Shown here: piece by piece, positions 56,265-64,000 of the stretch | Layout: each line of letters opens with the position of its first letter | Position numbering within the stretch: the stretch's first letter is position 1 | NCBI GenBank assembly: GCA_951812335.1 | Contig: OX638293.1 | Location: 1,410,731-1,474,730 of the forward strand | Source: Rhodothermales bacterium | Lineage (GTDB): Bacteria; Bacteroidota; Rhodothermia; Rhodothermales; VXPQ01 | Direction of reading: 5' to 3' | Length of the DNA: 64,000 bases | Program-made: the position numbers and the translations under genes | The notes under the pieces: model-generated | Told to the model about the DNA's origin: nothing | What the model saw: only the letters and a program-made list of their open reading frames with translations | The model's database searches: none

Positions 56265-58178
56265 ATGGTATCGGAAAAGATATACGTTGCGCCGCTAGGT
56301 AGCGGCACGCTTACGTTGGGGAAGACCTTACCGGATCTACTGTACGAGGCATCGGATAGATACGTAAACCGCCGGGCGCTCAATCAGCCGGATGGAGATG
56401 GTTGGAAGTCTCTTTCGCTGGACGAGTATCGATGCCGTTCCGAGGAAGTGGCGTTGGGCCTTGCTCATCTTGGCCTGTCCCGCGGGGATCGTCTTGCGCT
56501 CTATATGGAGAGCGATGTGTCCTTCTGCATTGTGGACATGGGTTGTTTGCTCGCCGGCGTCGTCAACGTGCCCATGTATCTGGCGCACGCACCCGACCAG
56601 ATCCGGTATGTTCTTGCGCATTCGGAGGCCAAGGCAGTGGCCGTTTCGAGTGGGAAACATTTGGAAGAAATCCGGGATACGTTATCCGCATGCCCTGCGG
56701 TTTCTACTGTGATTCTGGCGGAAGGGGGCCTTCCTGACGGGATGTCTCTTCCTGACGGTATGGAAGCGTACACGTTGGAGGCGGTGCGGGAATTCGGGCG
56801 CCGCCGGCGACAGGAGAATACAGAGGCAATCCAGGAGTTTCGCGATCGGGTCGGACCGCAGGATATGGCCACCATTCTTTATACGAGCGGCACGACCGGG
56901 CAGCCGAAGGGCGTCGTGCTGACGCATGAAAACATCAGCGCCAACGCCCTCACATCCTTTTCCGGGATGCCGGATTACCGCACGGGCGAGAATGGCGAGC
57001 AGATCATTTCGTTTTTGCCCTTGACCCATATCTTTGCCCGGACGCTTCATTACGGCTTTGCGTATCATGGCTCGTCTGTGTATTTCACGTCGCAGGATTT
57101 TCTTATGCAGCACATTGCCGAGGTGCAGCCTACCATATTCGCCACGGTGCCACGGGTTTTGGAGAAGGTGTATGCAGCTGTAGCGACACGTATTGCCGGC
57201 ATGAGCGGCGTCCAAAAGGCCATTGCTTCCTGGGCGCTTTCTACGGGCGAGCGCTACAACGTATTATCGAAGCCGGGCGGAATGTATGCGTTTTCACTCA
57301 AGGTGGCGGATCGACTCCTGTTCGGCAAATGGCGGAAGGCGTTGGGTGGACGCGTCCACTTTCTTATTTCGGGAGGGGCGGCGCTTGGCGCCCATCTGAC
57401 GAATTTGTTCGCTGCGGCGAATATTGCGGTGCTGGAGGGGTACGGTCTCACGGAAACCAGCCCGGTGATCTCCTTTAATCGAAAAGGGCGCGTCCGACCA
57501 GGTACGGTGGGAGAACCGATTCCGGGAGCGGAGGTGAGGATCGCGGAGGATGGAGAGATTCTGACGCGCGGGCCGTACGTCATGCAGGGATACTACAAGA
57601 ACGATGCCTTGACGAGCGAGGTCATTGACGAAGAAGGGTGGTTCCATACCGGCGATATCGGGGTGTTTACGCCGGAGGGCTATCTGCGAATTACGGACCG
57701 GAAAAAATCTCTTTTCAAGCTCTCGACCGGGAAATATGTGGTTCCCCAGCCTGTCGAGAACCGGCTTCGGGCGCACCCGACGATCGAAGAGGCGATGGTT
57801 TTGGGCAGCGGATTCAGGTATTGTACAGCGCTTGTTTTTCCTGATATGGAAAAGCTGGAAGGATATGCCCGGTCCTTCGGTATAGGGGAAGGCATATCCG
57901 GGGAAGGGCTGATTGTTCTGCCCGAAGTGCGATCGCATCTGCGCCATTTGGTAGAGGAGGCCAATGCGGGTATGGATCCCTGGTCCCGCATCAAGAGATT
58001 TTGCATCGTGCCTACTTCGCTGACGACGGAAAACAATCTTCTTACGCCTACGCTGAAGGTGCGCCGCCGGCAGGTTGAGGAAGCATTTGCAGAAGATATC
58101 GGGGAGATGTACGGCAACGGAGATCTGCCCGCAGCGATCGTGGTTGTCGAGAAAGAGAAACAGGACCACGATGACTGA
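56265..58178 (+). CDS. Long-chain acyl-CoA synthetase (AMP-forming)
   Basis: A 637-residue adenylate-forming enzyme that activates fatty acids for beta-oxidation. It has ILYTSGTTGQPKGVVLTHEN (P-loop), SFLPLTHIFARTLHYGFAYH, GYGLTETSPVISFN, EGWFHTGDIGVFTPEGYLRI and TDRKKSLFKLSTGKYVVPQP, the pattern of long-chain ligases. ATG 56265 is preferred. The ATG at 56151 would add a Phe-rich hydrophobic segment and begins three bases after a terminator, but a membrane-anchored form cannot be excluded. First gene of the cluster with the bifunctional enzyme, thiolase and dehydrogenase. Confidence 0.88.
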   Translation: MVSEKIYVAPLGSGTLTLGKTLPDLLYEASDRYVNRRALNQPDGDGWKSLSLDEYRCRSEEVALGLAHLGLSRGDRLALYMESDVSFCIVDMGCLLAGVVNVPMYLAHAPDQIRYVLAHSEAKAVAVSSGKHLEEIRDTLSACPAVSTVILAEGGLPDGMSLPDGMEAYTLEAVREFGRRRRQENTEAIQEFRDRVGPQDMATILYTSGTTGQPKGVVLTHENISANALTSFSGMPDYRTGENGEQIISFLPLTHIFARTLHYGFAYHGSSVYFTSQDFLMQHIAEVQPTIFATVPRVLEKVYAAVATRIAGMSGVQKAIASWALSTGERYNVLSKPGGMYAFSLKVADRLLFGKWRKALGGRVHFLISGGAALGAHLTNLFAAANIAVLEGYGLTETSPVISFNRKGRVRPGTVGEPIPGAEVRIAEDGEILTRGPYVMQGYYKNDALTSEVIDEEGWFHTGDIGVFTPEGYLRITDRKKSLFKLSTGKYVVPQPVENRLRAHPTIEEAMVLGSGFRYCTALVFPDMEKLEGYARSFGIGEGISGEGLIVLPEVRSHLRHLVEEANAGMDPWSRIKRFCIVPTSLTTENNLLTPTLKVRRRQVEEAFAEDIGEMYGNGDLPAAIVVVEKEKQDHDD

Positions 58179-58218
58179 TCGCCGTCCGTTACGACTTCAG
58201 CCGCTAAGGAATTAATCC

Positions 58219-60633
58219 ATGCACGCACATTCAACGGCAGCCTGTGACCGTGCCTCGGGCGCATTCGCTCCACTCCATGCTCATCTCCCGTTTCGCAAGG
58301 CCGCTGTCCTGGGCGCCGGGACCATGGGTGCGCAAATTGCGGCACACCTCGCCAATGCGGGCTTACATGTATTTCTGTTCGATGTGCCGTCCGGAGAAGG
58401 GAAAAACCGAAATGCCGTAGTCGAGCGAGGACTGAAAGCGGCAGCCCAACTCAAACCGGCTCCGTTTTTCGACGAGGCGGCGCTACGTCGTGTCGAAACC
58501 GGCAATTTCGAGGACCACCTCGACCGGCTGTCCGGCGTGGAATGGGTGATTGAGGCAATCTTTGAGCAACTGGACGCCAAGCGCGCCCTGTTCGAGCGGG
58601 TCGAGTCCATAATCCGGCCCGGGACCATCGTGTCCACAAATACGAGCGGGCTTTCCGTGGAGCAGATCGCAGCCGGCCGCGGCGAGGCATTCCGGCGCGC
58701 TTTCCTCGGCACGCACTTTTTCAATCCCCCCCGCTATTTGCGGCTGCTGGAACTGATTCCTTCTACGGATACGGATCCGGATATTTTTTCCCGCATTGCC
58801 CATTTCGGACGGATTCATCTTGGAAAAAGCATCGTCGTAGCGAAGGACACCCCCTATTTCATCGGAAATCGCATCGGCGTGTACGGCATGATGCAGGCGG
58901 TCCGTGGCTTTACGGAACAGGGCTACACGATCGAAGAGATCGACGCCCTGACGGGGCCGCTGGTTGGGCGTCCGCGGTCCGCCACGTTCCGAACAGCGGA
59001 TGTGGTGGGTCTGGATGTGCTGTGGGCTGTGGCCCGCAATCTGCACGAGGCCGTGGCAGACGACGAAAGCTGCGCCGCGTTCAGTCCTCCGGAACTGCTG
59101 GGCCGGCTTGTACAGGCAGGCAGGCTTGGGCAGAAGACCCGCGCCGGGTTTTACCGGAAAGAGGACGGCGAAATAAAGTCCGTGGACCCGGAAACCCTGG
59201 AATATTCTTCCGCCAGGCCCATCCTCCTGCCCGGCCTGAAGAAAATACGCAAGCTGCGCACCACAGGCGACCGGCTGCGGGCGCTGTACGAGTCCAAGGG
59301 ACGCGCCGGGGCCTTCGTTCGCGGCACGACACTGGATTTATTGGCCTATGCCGCCCGCAGAATTCCTGAAATTTCGGATCGGCCTGCCGATGTGGACCGC
59401 GCCGTACGCTGGGGATTCGGCTGGGAACTGGGCCCGTTTGAAATGTGGGACGCGATCGGTGTGGGGCGGGTGTTGAAGGATTTGAACGATTCCGGACTGG
59501 ACGTGCCTGCCTGGGTGGACGATGCGGTGCGGGCCGGCGGGTTTTACCGGGACGACGCGGGAGCGCGTACGGTCTATGTGCCGGGCAGCGAAGGATATGC
59601 CTCCGATCCTGTTCCGGAAGATTATGTGGCGCTTGCTTCGATTCGGTCGGAGGAAGGGCGGACATTGTGGGAATCGGGCGCCGCCGGACTGCTTGATCTC
59701 GGAGATGGCGTCGCGTTGCTGGAGTTTCGCTCGAAGGCGAACACGCTGGGGAAAGGCGTGATGGAGGCCGTCGTGCATGCGATCGAACACGTCGAAGCGG
59801 ATCGCTCGCTCAAGGGGCTTGTGATAGGGAACGAGGGGCGCAATTTTTCGGTGGGGGCGAATCTTCTGGAATTGGGGGCCGCCTTGAAACTGAGGGGCGT
59901 CAAGGTGGTAGATCGACACATCAGGGCATTTCAGGAAACGATCCAGCGCGTGCGGTACGCCCGCAAGCCGGTGGTCGTCGCGGCCCACGGGCGGGTGCTT
60001 GGCGGCGGGTGCGAGTTGCTCATGGCTTGTCCGAATCAGGTGGCGTCGGCGGAATGCTACGCCGGTCTGGTAGAACTGGGCGTAGGCCTGATTCCTGCGG
60101 GGACGGGGACGATGCGCCTGGCGGCAGAGGCTTGCCGGCGGACGGCGAACGGCCATCCTTCCGAAATTCAGGCCTGGATCCGACAATTTTTCGAGACCGT
60201 AGCGATGTCCCGTGTATCGTCGAGCGCTGTGGAAGCTCGGCAACTGGGTTTTCTGGCGCCGCATGCCCGCATCGTCATGCACGACGACCGGCGGCTGCAT
60301 GTGGCCAGAGAAGAGGTTTTGCGCCTTTCCGCCGCAGGGTATCGCCCGCCTGTCCCGACAAGCATCCGGGTGCTGGGGCGCCCCGGAGGCGCAGCGCTGG
60401 ATGTCATGGTGCGGCAATTCGTCGAGGGCCGATTCGTGTCCGAATACGATGCGTTGCTTGCCGGACGCCTTGCCTTCGTGATGACCGGAGGCGATCTGAC
60501 CGCTTCCCAGGAAGTGGACGAGCAATATCTCATCGACCTTGAGCGCAGCGTGTTCCTCGAACTGATTTGCGAGAAGAAAACGCAGGCCCGCATTACCCAC
60601 ATGTTGAAGACGAAAAAGCCGTTGAGGAATTAA
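58219..60633 (+). CDS. fadN: FadN-type 3-hydroxyacyl-CoA dehydrogenase/enoyl-CoA hydratase
   Basis: An 804-residue bifunctional beta-oxidation enzyme with the dehydrogenase half first and the hydratase half last, the order of Bacillus FadN and the reverse of enteric FadB. The NAD loop is AVLGAGTMGAQIAAHLANAG (about residues 30-50), and the dehydrogenase active region is FLGTHFFNPPRYLRLLE. After a long second dehydrogenase repeat comes the hydratase domain from about 495, with FSVGANLLELG, GRVLGGGCELLMACPN and VELGVGLIPAGTGT. It is 40 bp after the acyl-CoA ligase and three bases before the thiolase. Confidence 0.92.
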   Translation: MHAHSTAACDRASGAFAPLHAHLPFRKAAVLGAGTMGAQIAAHLANAGLHVFLFDVPSGEGKNRNAVVERGLKAAAQLKPAPFFDEAALRRVETGNFEDHLDRLSGVEWVIEAIFEQLDAKRALFERVESIIRPGTIVSTNTSGLSVEQIAAGRGEAFRRAFLGTHFFNPPRYLRLLELIPSTDTDPDIFSRIAHFGRIHLGKSIVVAKDTPYFIGNRIGVYGMMQAVRGFTEQGYTIEEIDALTGPLVGRPRSATFRTADVVGLDVLWAVARNLHEAVADDESCAAFSPPELLGRLVQAGRLGQKTRAGFYRKEDGEIKSVDPETLEYSSARPILLPGLKKIRKLRTTGDRLRALYESKGRAGAFVRGTTLDLLAYAARRIPEISDRPADVDRAVRWGFGWELGPFEMWDAIGVGRVLKDLNDSGLDVPAWVDDAVRAGGFYRDDAGARTVYVPGSEGYASDPVPEDYVALASIRSEEGRTLWESGAAGLLDLGDGVALLEFRSKANTLGKGVMEAVVHAIEHVEADRSLKGLVIGNEGRNFSVGANLLELGAALKLRGVKVVDRHIRAFQETIQRVRYARKPVVVAAHGRVLGGGCELLMACPNQVASAECYAGLVELGVGLIPAGTGTMRLAAEACRRTANGHPSEIQAWIRQFFETVAMSRVSSSAVEARQLGFLAPHARIVMHDDRRLHVAREEVLRLSAAGYRPPVPTSIRVLGRPGGAALDVMVRQFVEGRFVSEYDALLAGRLAFVMTGGDLTASQEVDEQYLIDLERSVFLELICEKKTQARITHMLKTKKPLRN

Positions 60634-60636
60634 CCC

Positions 60637-61818
60637 ATGCAAGACGCTTTCATAGTCCGCAGCGTACGTACTGCCGTCGGCAAGGCCGACCGGGGAGCGT
60701 TCCGGTATGTCCGCCCTGAACACATGGGCGCTGCGGTCGTGCGCGAAGCCATTCGCCGCGTCGAAGGGCTCGAAGCGAGCGCGGTCGAGGATGTGCTGAT
60801 GGGGTGTGCTTTCCCCGAGGGCGCTCAAGGGCAGAATGTCGGGCGCCTGATTGTGCAGAAGGCGGGCTTGCCGGACGAAGTGCCCGGCGCCACGGTGAAT
60901 CGATTTTGCTCCTCCGGCCTTCAAACGATTGCTATGGCGAGTCAGGCGATTCACGCGGGCATGGCGGATGTGGTCGTGGCCGGGGGCGTCGAGTCGATGA
61001 GTATGGTGCCGATGACCGGTTTCTTTTTCCAGCCCGACCCCGTGTTGGCTTCCGAGGACATGGATGTCTACGTTTCGATGGGCATCACGGCGGAGAACGT
61101 GGCCGAACGCTACGGCGTTTCGCGGGAAGATCAGGACCGGTTTGCGCTGCGTTCTCACGAGCGGGCGCTGGAGGCCATTGAGGCGGGGCGTTTTGTGGAC
61201 GAAATTCTTCCCATGGAGGTAGAGGAGACGCGCTATGAAGGAGGCGCTGCACAGACGGCTCGCCGGACGTTCGATACGGACGAGGGACCGCGCTCCGACA
61301 CCAGCCTCGAAGCCCTGGGGCGCTTGCATCCGGTTTTTCGCCACGGCGGCACGGTAACCGCGGGCAATACGTCGCAGCGTTCCGACGGGGCTGCTGCGGT
61401 GGTCCTTATGAGCGGGGATCGCGTGAAGCAACTGGGCGTGACGCCCGAGGCCCGGCTTGCAGGATTCGCGGTTGCCGGCGTAGCGCCCGGAATCATGGGC
61501 ATGGGTCCCGTGCCTGCGATACGTAAAGTGCTTGTGCAAACGGGCCTGAGCATTCAGGACATAGGCCTCGTAGAACTGAATGAAGCCTTTGCCGCCCAAG
61601 CGCTTGCAGTGATTCGCGAGGCAGGGCTCGATGAGGATACGGTGAATGTAAACGGGGGTGCGATCGCACTGGGTCATCCGTTGGGATGCACGGGCGCCAA
61701 GCTGACGACCACGCTGATTCGCGAAATGGCGCGGCGCAAGGTGCGGTATGGCCTGTGCACAATGTGCGTCGGCGGAGGGATGGGCGCCGCCGGCGTGATC
61801 GAGTATCTTGGGGGTTGA
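60637..61818 (+). CDS. fadA: Acetyl-CoA acyltransferase (thiolase)
   Basis: A 393-residue thiolase that cleaves 3-ketoacyl-CoA to acetyl-CoA. The nucleophilic Cys lies in [45 protein letters not shown], the His in [15 protein letters not shown] and the second Cys in [13 protein letters not shown] complete the active site. ATG follows the fadN stop by three bases, so the two are translationally coupled. Confidence 0.95.
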   Translation: MQDAFIVRSVRTAVGKADRGAFRYVRPEHMGAAVVREAIRRVEGLEASAVEDVLMGCAFPEGAQGQNVGRLIVQKAGLPDEVPGATVNRFCSSGLQTIAMASQAIHAGMADVVVAGGVESMSMVPMTGFFFQPDPVLASEDMDVYVSMGITAENVAERYGVSREDQDRFALRSHERALEAIEAGRFVDEILPMEVEETRYEGGAAQTARRTFDTDEGPRSDTSLEALGRLHPVFRHGGTVTAGNTSQRSDGAAAVVLMSGDRVKQLGVTPEARLAGFAVAGVAPGIMGMGPVPAIRKVLVQTGLSIQDIGLVELNEAFAAQALAVIREAGLDEDTVNVNGGAIALGHPLGCTGAKLTTTLIREMARRKVRYGLCTMCVGGGMGAAGVIEYLGG

Positions 61819-61832
61819 CGGAGCAAAGAACT

Positions 61833-64000
61833 ATGCCCTATTACCATTTCCTGCAGGATGTGGCGATCGTCTGGGTAGTGATCGTATTTGTTCTGGCGTT
61901 TTTCGCGGCGGGGTATGCGGGCGCGCCGTTGCTCGCGCACACTCTCCTGTGGTCAGCCCTGCTTTACGGACTGGGCGCCCCTGTCTGGCTCTGGATACTG
62001 CTGGGCGTGTTTGCGCTGGTTTTTCATGTGCCTGCGCTGCGTCGTGTCCTTGTTTCCGGCCCGGTGATGCAGATGTTTCGTTCGTCGGGTTTTCTGCCCG
62101 CGATTTCCGAAACCGAACGGATGGCCATCGAAGCGGGAGATGTATGGGTGGACGGGGACTTGTTTTCCGGACGGCCCGATTTCGGGAAGTTGCTGAATAT
62201 GCCGTACCCCGCCCTGACGGATGAGGAACGCGCATTCATGGAAGGGCCGCTGGAGCGGCTGTGCGCCATGACGGACGATTGGGAGGTACACCGTTGCGGA
62301 GACCTTCCCGAAGTCGTGTGGGATGCGCTCAAGGAAGGGCGTTTCTTCGGCATGATCATCCCCCGGGAATACGGCGGTCTGGGTTTTTCGGCGCTCGCCA
62401 ACAGTACGGTCGTGATGAAAACGGCGACCCGGTCGTCGCCGCTGTCGATTACGGTCATGGTGCCGAACTCGCTGGGGCCTGCCGAATTGCTTATTCACTA
62501 CGGTACGCAGGCCCAGCGCGATTATTACCTCCCGCGTCTTGCCTACGGCGAAGAGATTCCGGCGTTTGCGCTCACTGAACCGGGGGCCGGTTCCGATGCG
62601 GGCTCTATTACCTCCGAAGGCGTGGTATTCCGGGCGGACGACGGATCGATCCGGTTACGCCTGAACTGGAAAAAGCGGTACATTACGCTGGCGGGGATAG
62701 CGACCATTCTGGGGCTGGCCTTTCGCCTGAAAGACCCGGAAAACCTGCTTGGCAAAGGGACCGACCCAGGTATTACGTGTGCGCTTATTCCGACAGATAC
62801 TCCCGGCGTGGAGACCGGCTGGCGGCACGACCCTCTTGGCATCGCATTTATCAACTCGAAGACGGAGGGGCACGATGTCGTTGTGCCGGTGGACGCCATC
62901 ATTGGAGGCAAGGAGGGGGCCGGTCGCGGCTGGCGCATGCTCGTAGAGTCGCTGGCTGCGGGACGGGGCGTCTCGCTTCCGGCAATGAGCACCGGCGGGG
63001 CGCAGCTTGCGTGCGATGTGGCCTCGGCGCATGCGGCGGTGCGCAAGCAGTTCGGGTTACCGATCGGACGGTTCGAGGGCATTGAGGAGCCATTGGCCCG
63101 TATCGGAGGGTACACGTATGCTATGGAGGCTATGCGCCGCTATACCTGCGGGGCCATAGACCAGGGGGCGAAGCCCGCTGTCGTGACGGCTATCGCCAAA
63201 TACAACGCGACGGAGATGCAGCGCCGGATCGTGAACGACGCCATGGATATCCTCGGGGGGAACGCGATCTCGTGCGGTCCGCGCAACCTGCTGGCCCATA
63301 TGTACATGGCGGCGCCGATAGGGATTACCGTCGAGGGAGCCAACATTCTCACGCGCACGCTTATGATCTTCGGGCAGGGGGCGATCCGGTGCCATCCGTA
63401 CGCCTATGCGGAAATCGATGCGCTGGGACGGGGCGATCTTGCCGCTTTCGACCGGAATCTGTGGAAACATGTGGGCCATGTGTTCCGCAACGGTTGCCGG
63501 ATGAAGGCGCTCTACGTCACCCGGGGGAGGCTTAGCCGCTCGCCCGTGCGGGGACCGTCGGCGCGCTATGTGCGGAAGCTGAACTGGGCGTCCGCTACGT
63601 TTGCGTTCATGGCGGATCTGGCGATGGGCGTCCTTGGCGGGGACCTCAAGCGCAAGGAGAAACTCACCGGTCGGTTCGCGGACATTTTTTCGTCGCTGTA
63701 TATCGGGACCGCGGTGCTTCGCCGTTTCGAGGCGGACGGGCGCCGCAAGGAGGACGCCCCGTTCATGCACTGGGCCATGCAGCATGCGCTGATCCGCATT
63801 CAGGCCGGTTTCGAGGGGCTTTTCGGGAATCTGCCCCTGCCGCTCGGGACTTCCTGGTTGCTTCGCGGTCCCTGCGCACTCTGGTTTCGGATAAACCGCT
63901 TCGGCGGATATCCTTCCGATCGGCTTGGGCGCAAGGTGGCCCAGGCCCTGCAAACGCCCGGCGAGCAACGGGATCGGTTCACAGCCGGGATATACCGTCC
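61833..64000 (+). CDS. fadE: FadE-type acyl-CoA dehydrogenase (3' end outside window)
   Basis: The frame opens at ATG 61833 and stays open to the window edge, about 722 codons. It resembles the large (about 815-residue) membrane-associated FadE class that makes the first beta-oxidation double bond. It has an N-terminal hydrophobic region (about residues 10-65), then MIIPREYGGLGFSALANSTV, the FAD/substrate segment FALTEPGAGSDAGS, and NAISCGPRNLLAHMYMAAP. The C-terminal DUF1974-like region is visible to DRLGRKVAQAL. It begins 14 bp after the thiolase and completes the four-gene beta-oxidation cluster. Confidence 0.9.
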   Translation, partial: MPYYHFLQDVAIVWVVIVFVLAFFAAGYAGAPLLAHTLLWSALLYGLGAPVWLWILLGVFALVFHVPALRRVLVSGPVMQMFRSSGFLPAISETERMAIEAGDVWVDGDLFSGRPDFGKLLNMPYPALTDEERAFMEGPLERLCAMTDDWEVHRCGDLPEVVWDALKEGRFFGMIIPREYGGLGFSALANSTVVMKTATRSSPLSITVMVPNSLGPAELLIHYGTQAQRDYYLPRLAYGEEIPAFALTEPGAGSDAGSITSEGVVFRADDGSIRLRLNWKKRYITLAGIATILGLAFRLKDPENLLGKGTDPGITCALIPTDTPGVETGWRHDPLGIAFINSKTEGHDVVVPVDAIIGGKEGAGRGWRMLVESLAAGRGVSLPAMSTGGAQLACDVASAHAAVRKQFGLPIGRFEGIEEPLARIGGYTYAMEAMRRYTCGAIDQGAKPAVVTAIAKYNATEMQRRIVNDAMDILGGNAISCGPRNLLAHMYMAAPIGITVEGANILTRTLMIFGQGAIRCHPYAYAEIDALGRGDLAAFDRNLWKHVGHVFRNGCRMKALYVTRGRLSRSPVRGPSARYVRKLNWASATFAFMADLAMGVLGGDLKRKEKLTGRFADIFSSLYIGTAVLRRFEADGRRKEDAPFMHWAMQHALIRIQAGFEGLFGNLPLPLGTSWLLRGPCALWFRINRFGGYPSDRLGRKVAQALQTPGEQRDRFTAGIYR

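Noticed and set aside
59338..61677. 779-residue minus-strand frame opposite fadN and fadA
   Set aside because: It covers two well-supported genes on the other strand and shows no recognisable motif, so it is a compositional shadow.

Overview
The window is a stretch of a bacterial chromosome from the Bacteroidota/Rhodothermota-like (FCB) branch. The evidence is gene content: single-copy DUF4293, DUF4296 and DUF4837 proteins, an ExbB gene followed by two ExbD genes, a TonB-dependent receptor with an N-terminal carboxypeptidase-like domain, and the tRNA-Thr/Tyr/Gly/Thr/Trp-secE-nusG-rplKAJL-rpoBC block. Unlike gut Bacteroides, several genes have clear Shine-Dalgarno sequences, and two promoters are close to the TTGACA-17-TATAAT type. 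The species cannot be named from the sequence alone. The window is almost entirely core metabolism and information processing. I see no phage, plasmid, CRISPR or transposase gene.

Layout. 1-683: the 3' part of a PabC-like lyase domain. 972-6721 (+): an acetyl-CoA synthetase operon with two exported TIM-barrel proteins and a two-subunit sodium/solute symporter. 6734-11451 (-): a tight three-gene operon of GlcNAc-kinase-like ATPase, penicillin-acylase-family hydrolase and PolX-like PHP protein. 11661-17256 (+): S41 protease, the ExbB/ExbD energiser cluster, DUF4293 and an EamA transporter. 17300-20811: glycosyltransferase, RecQ and a DUF4296 lipoprotein. 20392-31581 (-): a long tryptophan operon in the order trpL-trpE-(ferritin-like gene)-trpS-trpG-trpD-trpC-trpF-trpB-trpA-DUF4837-hisG-DUF4296. 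It is headed by a textbook transcription attenuator: a 32-residue leader peptide with tandem Trp codons, alternative 1:2, 2:3 and 3:4 stems and a U-tract. 31815-39201: MscS channel, VKOR-DsbA fusion, transketolase and a TonB receptor with its lipoprotein. 39311-42259 (+): queA, ispD, ispF and a DedA protein. 42373-54936 (+): five tRNAs, secE, nusG, four ribosomal protein genes, rpoB and rpoC, with no tuf gene where related genomes carry one. 55155-64000 (+): a DUF4097 protein, then a beta-oxidation cluster (acyl-CoA ligase, FadN-type bifunctional enzyme, thiolase, FadE-type dehydrogenase cut by the window end).

The least explained material is non-coding. A family of MITE-like elements with AGGATAC termini occurs three times, after the pabC-like gene, after nusG and after rpoC. 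The rpoC copy is composite and supplies part of the rpoC stop codon. A phased array of 20-22-bp TACC...GGTR repeats, followed by a 13-bp inverted repeat, lies upstream of the trp promoter. This suggests a protein regulator acting in addition to the attenuator.
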